Of a stretch of DNA of 64,000 nt, positions 36,191-46,323 are shown one piece after another. A program made the translations under genes and the position numbers. The stretch lies in the NCBI RefSeq assembly GCF_001044235.1, contig NZ_JYNL01000030.1:6754-70753 (forward strand). The letters run 5' to 3'. The notes beneath the pieces are model-generated. The model did not search any database. It was not told the DNA's origin and worked only from the letters and a program-made list of their open reading frames with translations. Position 1 is the stretch's first letter, and every line of letters begins with the position of its first letter. The stretch comes from Mycolicibacterium chlorophenolicum. GTDB taxonomy: Bacteria > Actinomycetota > Actinomycetes > Mycobacteriales > Mycobacteriaceae.

Positions 36191-36781
36191 CTACAGCGGC
36201 AGGGACCGGCCGAGGATGGCGAATGCCCGGGGATCTCCGGCGAAGTGGTAGCCACGGATCACGTCGGTGAAGCCGAGCCTGCGGTAGAGCCGCCAGGCCC
36301 GGTTGCCCTCGCCGGTGATCTCGGGGGTGGACAGCAGCACGTGGGCTTCGCCACGGTCGCCGAGCAAACGCCGGATCAGCGCCTCACCGAGGCCACGGCC
36401 CTGGGCCGACGGCACGATGTGCAGTTCGGTCAGCTCGAAATAGCTGCTCATCAGCGTGGCGATGCGCTCGGTGTCGGCGCCGCTGCGGCGCAGGCCGGCG
36501 ACCACCTGTTGCTGCCACCACTGATCGGGCGCCCCGCAGTAGCCGTAGGCGATACCCAGCATCGGCGCGGCGGCGAGGTCGGCCTCCGGGCTCGCCCCGT
36601 CGCCGGTCTGGACGGCGGCGACCGCCTTCCAGCCGTGCCTGCGGGTGTGCTCGAGCCACATCGAGGCGCGCTGCTCCTCGGTGCCGCGCGGGTAGCGCAT
36701 GGCGTCGACGTAGATCGACAGCGCATCGCCGAGGCGGCGCTGCATGTCGACGGGCGACAGCTCGATCAGATGCGTCGCCAA
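36191..36781 (-). CDS. GNAT-family N-acetyltransferase (Rv2170-type)
   Basis: The 196-residue Gcn5-related acetyltransferase has the acetyl-CoA loop VPSAQGRGLGEALIRRLL and the later AWRLYRRLGFTDVIRGYHF. The N-terminal region (MQRRLGDALSIYVDAMRYPRGTEEQRASMW) is typical of this mycobacterial group. H37Rv Rv2170 is reported to acetylate proteins, including isocitrate lyase; that function is carried over only by homology. The start is a TTG at 36781 with a strong GGGAGGGA 8-15 nt upstream. It lies upstream of lppM on the same strand. Confidence 0.88.
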   Translation of the reverse strand: MATHLIELSPVDMQRRLGDALSIYVDAMRYPRGTEEQRASMWLEHTRRHGWKAVAAVQTGDGASPEADLAAAPMLGIAYGYCGAPDQWWQQQVVAGLRRSGADTERIATLMSSYFELTELHIVPSAQGRGLGEALIRRLLGDRGEAHVLLSTPEITGEGNRAWRLYRRLGFTDVIRGYHFAGDPRAFAILGRSLPL

Positions 36782-37009
36782 CTGTTGTCCCTCCCGGCGG
36801 TGATTCGGTGACCGCCATCATTATCTCCGTCGATCCGGATGATCCACGGTGCGGCCGGATCGGCGGACAGGGCTTCGTCATAGAATCAGGCAGCGAACAA
36901 GGTGGTACGGCTCAGATTCTGCTCGTATCATTGCGGTTAAGTGCCCGTAGACGCGGGCACGCCTGACGTTGAACGACTGCGACGCCCCCACGGCAAGAGG
37001 GAGGGACGA

Positions 37010-37414
37010 ATGCCACTCTCCGATCATGAGCAGCGCATGCTCGACCAGATCGAGAGCGCGCTCTATGCCGAGGACCCGAAATTCGCGTCGAGCGTTCGAG
37101 GCGGAACTCTGCGGGCGCCCTCGACCAGGCGCCGCCTGCAGGGTGCGGCGTTGTTCGTGCTGGGGCTGGCGATGCTGGTGTCGGGCGTTGCTTTCAAGGC
37201 CACGATGATCGGCAGCTTCCCGATCCTGTCGGTGTTCGGCTTCATCATCATGTTCGGTGGCGTCGTGTTCGCCATCACCGGGCCGCGCGTCGGTGTGCCG
37301 GGTGAGCGCCTGCCCCACGACGCCGGGCCCAACCGGCAGAAGCGTGGCAAGGGTGGGGGCGGTTCCTTCACCAGCCGGATGGAGGATCGTTTCCGCCGGC
37401 GCTTCGACGAGTAA
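37010..37414 (+). CDS. DUF3040 membrane protein (Rv2169c-type)
   Basis: The 134-residue protein begins MPLSDHEQRMLDQIESALYAEDPKFAS, the DUF3040 signature, then has two spans (LQGAALFVLGLAMLVSGVAF and ILSVFGFIIMFGGVVFAI) and a Gly/Arg-rich basic tail. It is found almost only in Actinobacteria, usually beside mraZ; its function is unknown. GAGGGA lies 5-10 nt before the ATG. A strong intrinsic terminator follows, separating it from the dcw cluster. Confidence 0.9.
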   Translation: MPLSDHEQRMLDQIESALYAEDPKFASSVRGGTLRAPSTRRRLQGAALFVLGLAMLVSGVAFKATMIGSFPILSVFGFIIMFGGVVFAITGPRVGVPGERLPHDAGPNRQKRGKGGGGSFTSRMEDRFRRRFDE

Positions 37415-37429
37415 CGCGTCCACCGCGTG

Positions 37430-37463
37430 AGGGGCAGTCCGTGAGGACTGCCCCTTCTTTTTT
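37430..37463 (+). terminator. Intrinsic terminator after the DUF3040 gene
   Basis: An 11-bp perfect stem (37430-37440 with 37445-37455, loop GTGA) is followed by TTCTTTTTT. This is a textbook Rho-independent terminator, uncommon in mycobacteria, insulating the dcw operon from upstream transcription. Confidence 0.92.
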
Positions 37464-37588
37464 GCCCCACCGTCCCCCACGGGCCGCCCCAGCGGCCTCT
37501 TCTTGTAGTTGAGCTGCGCGTTCGTTCTGCTCCGCCCGATGTCCTGAGGGGCGGTGCAGGCCGCCTGGAATCCGTCGACCTCGCGAAA

Positions 37589-37659
37589 GTGGGGAGGGCT
37601 GCGAAATGCTGACCGCGGTTCGGCGCAAAGTGGGGCATTGTGGGGTAAAGTGGCGGACA
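37589..37659 (+). promoter_or_regulatory. MraZ box array in the dcw leader
   Basis: Three direct repeats lie at exact 10-nt spacing: GTGGGGCATT (37630), GTGGGGTAAA (37640) and GTGGCGGACA (37650). A fourth GTGGGG lies at 37589, 41 nt upstream. MraZ is known to bind runs of GTGG/TGGG-type repeats with 10-nt period upstream of its own gene, so these are very likely the autoregulatory operator. They end 49 nt before the mraZ ATG. Confidence 0.75.
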
Positions 37660-37708
37660 ACGGAGCGACCGGGGTTCCGTACAGGGCAAGGTCTAGCGAG
37701 GTGGCGAG

Positions 37709-38143
37709 ATGTTCTTCGGCACCTACACGCCCAAGCTCGACGACAAGGGGCGACTGACGTTGCCCGCCAAGTTCCGCGACGCACTGGCAGGAGGGTTGAT
37801 GGTCACCAAGAGCCAAGATCACAGCCTGGCTGTCTATCCGCGGGCGGAGTTCGAGGCGATGGTCGCCGAGATCTCCGGCCGCGCGAAGCGGGGCAATCCG
37901 CAGGCCCGCGCCTATCTGCGCAACCTGGCCGCCAGCACCGACGAGCAGTATCCGGACGCCCAGGGCCGGATCACGCTGTCGGCCGAACACCGTCGCTACG
38001 CGAACCTGACCAAGGAGTGCGTGGTGACCGGCTCGATCGACTTCCTCGAGATCTGGGACGCCCAGGCATGGCAGGACTACCAGGAGCTTCACGAAGAGAA
38101 CTTCTCCGCGGCCAGCGATGAAGCACTCGGCGACATTATTTGA
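37709..38143 (+). CDS. mraZ: Transcriptional regulator MraZ
   Basis: The 144-residue protein has two SpoVT/AbrB-like swapped-hairpin domains: [26 protein letters not shown] in the first, [18 protein letters not shown] in the second. MraZ is a ring-shaped DNA-binding regulator of the dcw cluster, normally a repressor of its own operon. GAGGTGGCGAG precedes the ATG at 37709. Its 3' end overlaps rsmH by 26 nt. The box array just upstream supports autoregulation. Confidence 0.96.
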   Translation: MFFGTYTPKLDDKGRLTLPAKFRDALAGGLMVTKSQDHSLAVYPRAEFEAMVAEISGRAKRGNPQARAYLRNLAASTDEQYPDAQGRITLSAEHRRYANLTKECVVTGSIDFLEIWDAQAWQDYQELHEENFSAASDEALGDII

Positions 38144-39218
38144 CCTGGCCCCGCAGGCCCGTGCGGCGCGGCCTCTGCCCGAACCGGCCCTGACGTACTT
38201 CCCCGACGTCAGGTCCGTGCTCTCGGACAGGGACCTCGCCGCAGGGGCCGCCCCGATCCCTCACGGTGCTGCGATGGTGGATGAGCCCCATGTTCCGGTC
38301 CTGCTGGACCGGTGCGTCGAACTGCTCGCTCCGGCGCTGACCCGCCGCGACGCCGATGGTGGGGGCGCGACCCTGGTCGACGCCACCCTGGGTGCCGGGG
38401 GACATGCGGAGCGCTTCCTCACCCAGTTCCCCGGTCTGCACGTCATCGGCCTGGACCGGGATCCCGACGCCCTGACGATCGCCGGCGACCGGCTCGCGCC
38501 GTTCGGTGACCGTTTCACCGCGGTGCGCACCCGCTACGACGGATTCGATCTCACCGACGTCGATGCCTTCCTGTTCGACCTGGGCGTCTCCTCGATGCAG
38601 TTGGACCGTCCCGAACGCGGCTTCTCCTACGCCACCGACGCCCCGCTGGACATGCGCATGGACAGCGACGCCGAGCTGACCGCCGCCGACATCCTCAACA
38701 CCTACGAGGAGAAGCAGATCGCGCGGGTGCTGCGCGAGTACGGCGAGGAGCGCTTCGCCGGCCGCATCGCCGCGCACATCGTCCGGCGCCGGGCGACCAC
38801 CCCGTTCACCACCACCGGCGAACTCGTCGAGCTGCTCTACCAGGCGATCCCGGCGCCGGCCCGGCGCACCGGAGGCCACCCGGCCAAGCGGACCTTCCAG
38901 GCGCTGCGCATCGCGGTCAACGCCGAACTCGACGCGTTGCGGCTGGCGATCCCGAAGGCGCTGCGGGCCCTGCGTCCCGGTGGCCGCATCGCCGTGATGG
39001 CCTACCAGTCGCTGGAGGACCGCATCGTCAAAACGGAGTTCGCGGCGGCCACCGCGTCACGCTCACCCGCCGGTCTTCCCGTCGAGTTGCCCGGTTATGA
39101 ACCTGAATTCGTCGCACTGACCCGCGGAGCCGAGCGCGCGAGTGCCGAAGAGATCGACCGCAATCCCAGAAGCGCTCCGGTCCGGTTGCGCGCGTTGGAG
39201 AAAGTTGGGGGACAGTAG
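38118..39218 (+). CDS. rsmH: 16S rRNA (cytosine-1402-N4)-methyltransferase
   Basis: RsmH (MraW) methylates C1402 in the decoding centre. The 366-residue product has the SAM-binding [48 protein letters not shown], and the C-terminal [19 protein letters not shown]. The first 52 residues, before HVPVLLDRC, form an extension shared with the H37Rv protein ([20 protein letters not shown]). That supports the ATG at 38118 within mraZ over the internal ATG at 38274. Confidence 0.95.
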   Translation: MKHSATLFDLAPQARAARPLPEPALTYFPDVRSVLSDRDLAAGAAPIPHGAAMVDEPHVPVLLDRCVELLAPALTRRDADGGGATLVDATLGAGGHAERFLTQFPGLHVIGLDRDPDALTIAGDRLAPFGDRFTAVRTRYDGFDLTDVDAFLFDLGVSSMQLDRPERGFSYATDAPLDMRMDSDAELTAADILNTYEEKQIARVLREYGEERFAGRIAAHIVRRRATTPFTTTGELVELLYQAIPAPARRTGGHPAKRTFQALRIAVNAELDALRLAIPKALRALRPGGRIAVMAYQSLEDRIVKTEFAAATASRSPAGLPVELPGYEPEFVALTRGAERASAEEIDRNPRSAPVRLRALEKVGGQ

Positions 39219-39220
39219 CG

Positions 39221-40267
39221 ATGAAGACGCAGAAGGCACAGAAGGCGGCCAAGCCCGCGCGCGGCGCCGCGACGGCGTCGGGACGTTCCCGCAGGAAGGC
39301 CACCGACCAGAAGGTGCGGGCCCGCAGGCCGGTGCGCGACCCCAAGCGCGCGCCCGTCGACGCGCCGCCGCGGGGGCGTACCTCCACCCGCGACGCGCGG
39401 CCGGGGCGGCGCACCACGCCCAACCCGCGGCTGACCGACACCCCGGCGCGGCCCAAGAGTGCCAGCCAGGCCAAGGCCCGCGCGAAGGCGCGGAAGGCCA
39501 AGGCGCCCAAGGTCGTTCGTCCCCCGCTGCGGGAGCGCCTGCTGACCCGGCTGGCGTCCATCGAGCTGAATCCGCGCCGGCTCGTCGCCCGCGTTCCGTT
39601 CGTCGTGCTGGTGATCGGCTGCCTCGGGCTCGGGTTGGGGGTCACGCTGTGGCTGTCCACCGACGCCGCGGAGCGTTCCTATCAGCTCGGTCACGCGCGG
39701 CAGGTCAACCAGGCGCTGATGCAGCAGAAGGAGGCGCTGGAGCGTGACGTGCTGCAGGCGCAGGCGGCGCCGGCGCTCGCCGAGGCGGCCCGCAACCTGG
39801 GCATGATCCCGTCGCGCGACACCGCCCACCTGGTGCAGGACGCGTCGGGCAACTGGGTGGTGGTCGGTACCCCCAAGCCCGCCGAGGGCGTGCCGCCGCC
39901 GCCGCTGAACGCCCCGCTGCCGGAACCGGCGCCACCCGCTCCGCCCGCGCCGCGCGTCGTGACGCCGTCGGAGGTCCCCGTCCGGTTACCGTCACAGACT
40001 GTGCCCCTGAACGCGACCGGTCCGGTCCCGACGGCCCCCGGCCTCGAGGTGCCGCACGCGGTGTCGGGTCAACTGCCCACGCCGGGCCCGGCGCCCGCCC
40101 TGCCTCCGGTGGCCGCGCCGCTCGCCGCCCCCGCACCGCTCGCCGCGCCCGCACCGCTCGATGCGGGCCTGCCCCACCTGGTGCCGGGAGACCCGGCCGT
40201 GCCCGGCGCCCCGTCGGGTACCGAGCAGGTCGTCCCTGCGGCACCGGTGCCGGGTCCGCCCGCATGA
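39221..40267 (+). CDS. ftsL: Divisome protein FtsL, actinobacterial long form
   Basis: FtsL forms the FtsQ-FtsL-FtsB-type divisome link. The 348-residue protein is far longer than E. coli FtsL: a very basic Lys/Arg/Ala cytoplasmic N-terminus (1-115), one span (about 126-146, FVVLVIGCLGLGLGVTLWL), a short coiled-coil (QLGHARQVNQALMQQKEALERDVLQ region) ending LGMIPS, then a Pro/Ala-rich extracytoplasmic tail of about 140 residues. It starts 2 nt after rsmH and overlaps pbpB by ATGA. Confidence 0.9.
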   Translation: MKTQKAQKAAKPARGAATASGRSRRKATDQKVRARRPVRDPKRAPVDAPPRGRTSTRDARPGRRTTPNPRLTDTPARPKSASQAKARAKARKAKAPKVVRPPLRERLLTRLASIELNPRRLVARVPFVVLVIGCLGLGLGVTLWLSTDAAERSYQLGHARQVNQALMQQKEALERDVLQAQAAPALAEAARNLGMIPSRDTAHLVQDASGNWVVVGTPKPAEGVPPPPLNAPLPEPAPPAPPAPRVVTPSEVPVRLPSQTVPLNATGPVPTAPGLEVPHAVSGQLPTPGPAPALPPVAAPLAAPAPLAAPAPLDAGLPHLVPGDPAVPGAPSGTEQVVPAAPVPGPPA

Positions 40268-42204
40268 GTCGCGAGGCCGGGCGTCGGGACCGCACCGCGC
40301 GCGCGGCCGGTGCCGAACGCTCGGCGCGGTCGCGTCGGGTGCGCCAGGCGGCTCCGCGCAGCGGGCTGCGCAGCGCGTCGTTCGTGTTCCGGCACCGCGC
40401 GGGCAACGCGGTGATCTTCCTGCTGATCGTCGTGGCGGCCGCGCAGCTGTTCACGCTGCAGGTGCCGCGTGCCGAGGGGCTGCGCGCCGAGGCCGCCGGC
40501 CAGCTCAAGGTCACCGACGTCGACGCGGCGGTGCGCGGATCCATCGTCGACCGCAACAGCGACAAGCTGGCCTTCACCATCGAGGCGCGGGCGCTGACCT
40601 TCCAGCCCGTCAAGGTACGCAAGCAGCTGCAGGAGGCATTCGACAAGGCCAAGGCCGAAGCCATGGCCGACGCCGAGAATGCCGAGGCCGCACCGGATCC
40701 CGACAAGCGGCTGCGGGAGATCGCCGACGGCGTGGCCTCGCGGCTGGGCAACAAACCCGACAGCGCCACCGTCCTCAAGAAGCTGCGCAGCAACGAGACG
40801 TTCGTCTACCTCGCCCGCGCGGTCGATCCCGCGATCGCCGACGCGATCACCACCGCCTACCCGGAGGTCGGCGCGGAGCGCCAGGATCTGCGGCAGTATC
40901 CCGGCGGCGCACTGGCGGCCAATGTCGTCGGCGGCATCGACTGGGACGGCCACGGTCTGCTCGGCCTCGAGGATTCGATGGACTCGGTGCTGGCCGGCAC
41001 CGACGGATCGGTGACCTACGACCGCGGCTCCGACGGCGTCGTGATCCCGGGCAGCTACCGCAACCGTCACGACGCGGTGAACGGTTCGACTGTGATGCTC
41101 ACCCTCGACGACGACATCCAGTTCTACGTCCAGCAGCAGGTCCAGCTGGCCAGGGACGCCTCCGGGGCCAAGAACGTCTCGGCCGTGGTGCTCGACGCCA
41201 AAACCGGTGAGGTGCTGGCGATGTCGAACGACAACACCTTCAACCCCGCCCAGGACATCAGCAAGCAGTCCGTCCGCGAGCTGGGCAACTTGTCGGTCTC
41301 TTCGCCGTTCGAGCCGGGTTCGGTGAACAAGATCGTCACCGCCGCCTCGGTCATCGAGTACAACCTGTCGAATCCCGATGAGGTGCTTCAGGTTCCGGGG
41401 TCCATCGACATGGGCGGGGTGAACGTCCGCGATGCGTGGAGCCACGGCGTGATGCCGTACACCACCACGGGCGTGTTCGGGAAGTCGTCGAACGTCGGCA
41501 CCCTGATGCTCGCCCAGCGGGTCGGCCCGCAGCACTACGCCGAGATGCTGCGCAAGTTCGGACTGGGGCAGCGCACCGGTGTCGGACTGCCCGGCGAGAG
41601 CGCCGGCCTGGTCCCGCCGATCGACCAGTGGTCCGGCAGCACCTTCTCCAATCTCCCCATCGGACAGGGCCTTTCGATGACCCTGCTGCAGATGGCCGGC
41701 ATGTACCAGGCCATCGCCAACGACGGGGTGCGGATGCCGCCGCGCATTCTCAAGGCGACGATCGCCCCGGACGGCACCCGCACCGACGAACCGCGGCCCG
41801 AGGGCGTTCGGGTGGTGTCCCCGCAGACGGCGCGCACCGTGCGCGACATGTTCCGTTCGGTGGTGCAGCGTGACCCGATGGGCTACCAGCAGGGCACCGG
41901 TCCCGCGGCGGCGGTCGAGGGCTACCAGATCGCCGGCAAGACCGGCACCGCACAGCAGATCAACCCGGCCTGCGGGTGCTACTTCGACGACGTCTACTGG
42001 ATCACCTTCGCGGGGATGGCGCCCGCGGACGACCCGCGCTACGTGGTCGGCATCATGATGGACAACCCGCAGCGCAACGCCGACGGCTCGGCAGGCCACT
42101 CGGCCGCGCCGCTGTTCCACAACATCGCCTCGTGGCTGCTGCAGCGCGAGAACGTGCCGCTGTCGAAGGATCCCGGTGCGCCGCTGACCCTTCAGGCGGG
42201 TTGA
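40264..42204 (+). CDS. pbpB: Septal peptidoglycan transpeptidase PBP3/FtsI
   Basis: PbpB crosslinks septal peptidoglycan. The 646-residue class B PBP has a basic N-terminus, one membrane anchor (about residues 46-65), a pedestal domain ([13 protein letters not shown]) and the transpeptidase domain with the active Ser353 in SVNK, the SXN motif Ser408-Ser-Asn410, and Lys559 in KTGTAQQ. It overlaps ftsL by 4 nt and lies 37 nt upstream of murE. In H37Rv several unrelated genes, including a PE_PGRS gene, separate pbpB from murE; they are absent here. Confidence 0.96.
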   Translation: MSREAGRRDRTARAAGAERSARSRRVRQAAPRSGLRSASFVFRHRAGNAVIFLLIVVAAAQLFTLQVPRAEGLRAEAAGQLKVTDVDAAVRGSIVDRNSDKLAFTIEARALTFQPVKVRKQLQEAFDKAKAEAMADAENAEAAPDPDKRLREIADGVASRLGNKPDSATVLKKLRSNETFVYLARAVDPAIADAITTAYPEVGAERQDLRQYPGGALAANVVGGIDWDGHGLLGLEDSMDSVLAGTDGSVTYDRGSDGVVIPGSYRNRHDAVNGSTVMLTLDDDIQFYVQQQVQLARDASGAKNVSAVVLDAKTGEVLAMSNDNTFNPAQDISKQSVRELGNLSVSSPFEPGSVNKIVTAASVIEYNLSNPDEVLQVPGSIDMGGVNVRDAWSHGVMPYTTTGVFGKSSNVGTLMLAQRVGPQHYAEMLRKFGLGQRTGVGLPGESAGLVPPIDQWSGSTFSNLPIGQGLSMTLLQMAGMYQAIANDGVRMPPRILKATIAPDGTRTDEPRPEGVRVVSPQTARTVRDMFRSVVQRDPMGYQQGTGPAAAVEGYQIAGKTGTAQQINPACGCYFDDVYWITFAGMAPADDPRYVVGIMMDNPQRNADGSAGHSAAPLFHNIASWLLQRENVPLSKDPGAPLTLQAG

Positions 42205-42241
42205 CGCACGCGGGGGGCGCCAGCGGGCTGGGTACTGTGGC

Positions 42242-43777
42242 ATGGCCATGAATCTGCGCCCCAGCCATCCCGTCGGTGTTCCGCTCGGTGACGTGGCCCG
42301 CCTCATCTCCGCCCTGCGCGCGGACGGAGCCACGCCGCCCGACGTCGCCCTGACCGGCGTGACCCTGCGCGGGCAGGACGCCCGGCCGGGCGACCTGTTC
42401 GCGGCCCTGCCCGGTGCGCGGGCGCACGGCGCCCGCTACGCCGCCGACGCAGTGGCGCGCGGCGCGATCGCGGTGTTGACCGATCAGGACGGGTTGACCG
42501 AGCTCGGCGCGGGACTCGGCGTGCCGGTGCTGCTGCACGCCGCGCCGCGGACCGTGTTGGGCGCGGCGGCCGCCGCGGTGTACGGGCATCCGTCCGAGCA
42601 TCTGCGCGTCATCGGCGTGACCGGCACCTCCGGCAAGACCACCACCACCTATCTGGTGGAGGCCGGCCTGCGGGCGGCGGGGCGGGTGGCCGGTCTGATC
42701 GGCACCGTCGGGGTGCGCATCGACGGCCGCGACGAGGCCGGCGGTCTCACCACGCCCGAAGCCCCCGACCTCCAGGCGTTGCTCGCCGTGATGCTCGAGC
42801 GTGGCGTCGACACCGTGGTGATGGAGGTGTCCAGCCACGCGCTGACCCTCGGGCGCGTCGAAGGGACCGCGTTCGCCGTCGGCGGGTTCACCAATCTGTC
42901 CCGGGACCACCTGGATTTCCACCCCACCATGGACGACTACTTCGACGCGAAGGCCCGGCTGTTCGACCCCGCCTCGCCGACACGCGCCGCCGCGTCGGTG
43001 ATCTGCGTCGACGACGAGTGGGGCCGCGCCATGGCGCGGCGCGCCGACACCGCGGTCACCGTCGCGGTCGGCGGCACCGCCGACTGGACGGCAGAGCAGA
43101 TCCGCCCGGTCGGCGACGGCGTGCAGGACTTCGTGGCGGTCGATCCGGCCGGCGTGCACCACGGTGTGGAGATCGGGCTGCCGGGCCGCTACAACATCGC
43201 CAACTGTCTGCTCGCGCTGGCGCTGCTGGACGCCGTGGGGGTGTCGCCCGAGCAGGCGGTGCCGGGGCTGCGCGCGGCGACGGTGCCCGGGCGGCTCGAG
43301 AAGATCGACCGTGGCCAGCCGTTCCTGGCCGTCGTCGACTACGCGCACAAGCCAGGAGCGCTGCGTGCGGTGCTGGAGACGCTGCGTGGCCAGTGCGGCG
43401 GACGGCTCGCCGTGGTGTTCGGCGCCGGCGGCAACCGGGACGCGGGCAAACGCGAACCGATGGGGCAGGTGGCCGCCGAGGTGGCCGACCTGGTGGTGGT
43501 CACCGACGACAACCCCCGCGACGAGGACCCCGCGGCCATCCGGGCCGCCGTCCTGGCGGGCGCGGCGGGCGGGGCAGCCGAGGTCGTCGAGATCGGGGAC
43601 CGGCGGGCCGCGATCGACCACGCGGTGACGTGGGCCCGGCCCGGGGACACCGTGCTGATCGCCGGCAAGGGCCACGAGACCGGCCAGACCAGCCGGGGGA
43701 CCACCCGGCCGTTCGACGACCGCGCCGAGCTCGCCGCGGCCCTGGACGCCCTGACCGCGGGAAAGGCGAGCCGATGA
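42242..43777 (+). CDS. murE: UDP-MurNAc-L-Ala-D-Glu:meso-diaminopimelate ligase
   Basis: MurE adds meso-diaminopimelate to the growing stem peptide, using ATP. The 511-residue ligase has the P-loop [15 protein letters not shown], the carbamoyl-Lys region [16 protein letters not shown], and the DNPRDEDP motif that marks meso-DAP (rather than Lys) specificity. The ATG at 42242 or 42248 can serve as start; no strong ribosome binding site separates them. It overlaps murF by ATGA. Confidence 0.96.
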   Translation: MAMNLRPSHPVGVPLGDVARLISALRADGATPPDVALTGVTLRGQDARPGDLFAALPGARAHGARYAADAVARGAIAVLTDQDGLTELGAGLGVPVLLHAAPRTVLGAAAAAVYGHPSEHLRVIGVTGTSGKTTTTYLVEAGLRAAGRVAGLIGTVGVRIDGRDEAGGLTTPEAPDLQALLAVMLERGVDTVVMEVSSHALTLGRVEGTAFAVGGFTNLSRDHLDFHPTMDDYFDAKARLFDPASPTRAAASVICVDDEWGRAMARRADTAVTVAVGGTADWTAEQIRPVGDGVQDFVAVDPAGVHHGVEIGLPGRYNIANCLLALALLDAVGVSPEQAVPGLRAATVPGRLEKIDRGQPFLAVVDYAHKPGALRAVLETLRGQCGGRLAVVFGAGGNRDAGKREPMGQVAAEVADLVVVTDDNPRDEDPAAIRAAVLAGAAGGAAEVVEIGDRRAAIDHAVTWARPGDTVLIAGKGHETGQTSRGTTRPFDDRAELAAALDALTAGKASR

Positions 43778-45246
43778 TCGCGCTGTCACTGGCCCGGATC
43801 GCCGACATCGTCGGCGGCCGCCTCACCGACGTCACCGCCGAGGAGGCGGCCGAGATCCGGGTGACGGGCACGGTCGAGTTCGACTCGCGCGCGGTGGGTC
43901 CGGGATGTCTGTTCCTGGCGCTGCCGGGTGCCCGTGCCGACGGGCACGACTTCGCCGCCGCGGCCGTAGGCGCCGGAGCGGTCGCGGTGCTGGCCGCGCG
44001 CCCGGTCGGCGTGCCCGCGATCGTGGTGGATCCGGTGGCCGCCGAGGACGGCGCGGCCGGCGTCCTCGAGCACGACACCGACGGCTCGGGTGCGGCGGTG
44101 CTCGCCGCGCTGGCCCGGCTGGCCGCCGCGGTGGCCGCCGAGTTGGTGGCCGGCGGGCTGAGGATCGTCGGCATCACCGGGTCGTCGGGCAAGACCTCGA
44201 CCAAGGACCTGATCGCGGCGGTGCTCGCACCGCTGGGCGAGGTGATCGCCCCGCCCGGCTCGTTCAACAACGAGCTCGGCCATCCGTGGACGGTGCTGCG
44301 CGCCACCGCTGACACCGACTTCCTGGTCCTGGAGATGTCGGCCCGCCACCCGGGCAACATCGCCGCGCTGGCGCGCATCGCGCCGCCGTCGATCGCGGTC
44401 GTGCTCAACGTCGGCACCGCCCACCTCGGCGAATTCGGCTCCCGGGAAGCCATTGCCGCCACGAAATCGGAACTGCCGCAAGCAGTTCCGGCATCAGGAG
44501 TGGTGGTTCTCAACGCGGACGACCCGGTGGTGGCGGCGATGGCCGACGTGACCGCCGGCCGCGTTGTGCGGGTCGGCCGGTCGCCGGAGGCCGACGTGTG
44601 GGCCGGCGACGTCACGCTGGATCCGCTGGCGCGCGCCCACTTCACCCTGCACGCCGCCCACGACGAGACGCCGGTGTCGCTCGCCGTGCACGGCGACCAC
44701 CAGGTGTCCAACGCGCTGTGTGCGGCCGCGGTGGCGCTGGAGTGCGGCGCCTCGCTCGAGCAGGTCGCGGCGGCGCTGGCGACCGCGGGCCCGGTGTCGC
44801 GCCAGCGGATGGCCGTCACCACTCGCGGCGACGGGGTGACGATCATCAACGACGCCTACAACGCCAATCCGGACTCGATGAGCGCCGGGCTCAAGGCGCT
44901 GGCGTGGATGGGACGCGAGGGCCGCACCTGGGCGGTGCTCGGCGAGATGGCCGAGCTCGGCGACGACGCGATATCCGAACACGACCGCATCGGCAGGCTG
45001 GCGGTGCGCTTAGATGTCTCGAGACTCATCGTCGTCGGAACCGGGAGGCCTATGAGCGCCATGCTGCACGGGGCGGTCATGGAGGGCTCCTGGGGCTCCG
45101 AGGCCACTCCGGTGCCCGACGCCGACGCGGCCCTGGCCCTGCTGCGCGCCGAGCTGCAGCCCGGCGACGTGGTGCTGGTCAAGGCCTCCAACTCCGCCGG
45201 GCTGGGTGCGCTGGCCGACGCCCTGCTCACCGAGGACGCCCGATGA
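43774..45246 (+). CDS. murF: UDP-MurNAc-tripeptide:D-Ala-D-Ala ligase
   Basis: MurF completes the UDP-MurNAc-pentapeptide. The 490-residue protein has [21 protein letters not shown] in domain 1, the P-loop [15 protein letters not shown], the central [19 protein letters not shown], and [11 protein letters not shown]. Both ends overlap neighbours by 4 nt (ATGA), so murE-murF-mraY are translationally coupled. Confidence 0.96.
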   Translation: MIALSLARIADIVGGRLTDVTAEEAAEIRVTGTVEFDSRAVGPGCLFLALPGARADGHDFAAAAVGAGAVAVLAARPVGVPAIVVDPVAAEDGAAGVLEHDTDGSGAAVLAALARLAAAVAAELVAGGLRIVGITGSSGKTSTKDLIAAVLAPLGEVIAPPGSFNNELGHPWTVLRATADTDFLVLEMSARHPGNIAALARIAPPSIAVVLNVGTAHLGEFGSREAIAATKSELPQAVPASGVVVLNADDPVVAAMADVTAGRVVRVGRSPEADVWAGDVTLDPLARAHFTLHAAHDETPVSLAVHGDHQVSNALCAAAVALECGASLEQVAAALATAGPVSRQRMAVTTRGDGVTIINDAYNANPDSMSAGLKALAWMGREGRTWAVLGEMAELGDDAISEHDRIGRLAVRLDVSRLIVVGTGRPMSAMLHGAVMEGSWGSEATPVPDADAALALLRAELQPGDVVLVKASNSAGLGALADALLTEDAR

Positions 45247-46322
45247 GGCAGATCCTCATCGCCGTCGGGATCGCGCTGGCGGTGTCGATCCTGCTCACCC
45301 CGGTGCTGATCCGGCTGTTCACCCGCCAGGGCTTCGGTCACGAGATCCGCGAGGACGGCCCGCCCAGCCACGCCAAGAAGCGCGGCACGCCCTCGATGGG
45401 CGGGGTGGCGATCGTCGCGGGCATCTGGGCCAGCTACTTCGGCACCCATCTGGTGGGCGTGCTGATCGACGGCAAGGGCCCGTCGGCGTCGGGCCTGCTG
45501 GTGCTGGGTCTGGCGACGTCGCTGGGCGTGGTGGGTTTCGTTGACGACCTGATCAAGCTGCGCCGCGCCCGCAACCTGGGGCTGAACAAGACCGCGAAGA
45601 CCGTCGGCATCCTGGTCGCCGCGGTGCTGTTCGGCGTGCTGGCGCTGCAGTTCCGCAATGCGGACGGCCTCACCCCGGGCAGCCCCGAGCTGTCCTACGT
45701 GCGCGAGATCGCCACGGTCACGTTGGCGCCCGCCATCTTCGTGCTGTTCTGCGTGGTCATCGTCAGCGCCTGGTCGAACGCGGTGAACTTCACCGACGGC
45801 CTCGACGGCCTGGCCGCCGGGGCGATGGCGATGGTGTGCGCGGCCTACGTGCTGATCACGTTCTGGCAGTTCCGCAACGCGTGCGCCACCAGCCCGGGGC
45901 TGGGCTGCTACAACGTGCGCGACCCGCTCGACCTGGCGATCATCGCCGCCGCGACCGCCGGGGCGTGCATCGGCTTCCTGTGGTGGAACGCCGCACCGGC
46001 CAAGATCTTCATGGGTGACACCGGCTCGCTCGCGTTGGGCGGCATCATCGCCGGCCTGTCGGTGACCAGCCGCACCGAGATGCTCGCCGTCGTCCTGGGC
46101 GCGCTGTTCGTCGCCGAGGTCACCTCGGTCGTCGTCCAGATCCTGGCGTTCCGTACCACCGGCCGCCGCGTGTTCCGGATGGCGCCGTTCCATCACCACT
46201 TCGAGCTTGTCGGCTGGGCCGAGACGACGGTGATCATCCGGTTCTGGCTGTTGACCGCGATCGCGTGCGGGCTGGGCGTGGCCCTGTTCTACAGCGAGTG
46301 GCTGACCACCGTCGGGGCCTGA
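45243..46322 (+). CDS. mraY: Phospho-MurNAc-pentapeptide translocase (lipid I synthase)
   Basis: MraY transfers phospho-MurNAc-pentapeptide to undecaprenyl (in mycobacteria decaprenyl) phosphate, making lipid I. The 359-residue ten-span protein has the conserved loops [21 protein letters not shown] (the catalytic Asp-Asp pair), [28 protein letters not shown] and [13 protein letters not shown]. Length equals that of H37Rv. Confidence 0.97.
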   Translation: MRQILIAVGIALAVSILLTPVLIRLFTRQGFGHEIREDGPPSHAKKRGTPSMGGVAIVAGIWASYFGTHLVGVLIDGKGPSASGLLVLGLATSLGVVGFVDDLIKLRRARNLGLNKTAKTVGILVAAVLFGVLALQFRNADGLTPGSPELSYVREIATVTLAPAIFVLFCVVIVSAWSNAVNFTDGLDGLAAGAMAMVCAAYVLITFWQFRNACATSPGLGCYNVRDPLDLAIIAAATAGACIGFLWWNAAPAKIFMGDTGSLALGGIIAGLSVTSRTEMLAVVLGALFVAEVTSVVVQILAFRTTGRRVFRMAPFHHHFELVGWAETTVIIRFWLLTAIACGLGVALFYSEWLTTVGA

Positions 46323-46323
46323 G

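Noticed and set aside
39880..40265. GCC/CCG-rich repeats in ftsL
   Set aside because: They are codons of the Pro/Ala-rich extracytoplasmic tail, in frame throughout.
40069..42333. A 754-codon reverse open frame opposite pbpB
   Set aside because: It is a shadow of the pbpB/ftsL coding sequence created by high GC at third positions; its composition is unlike a real protein.
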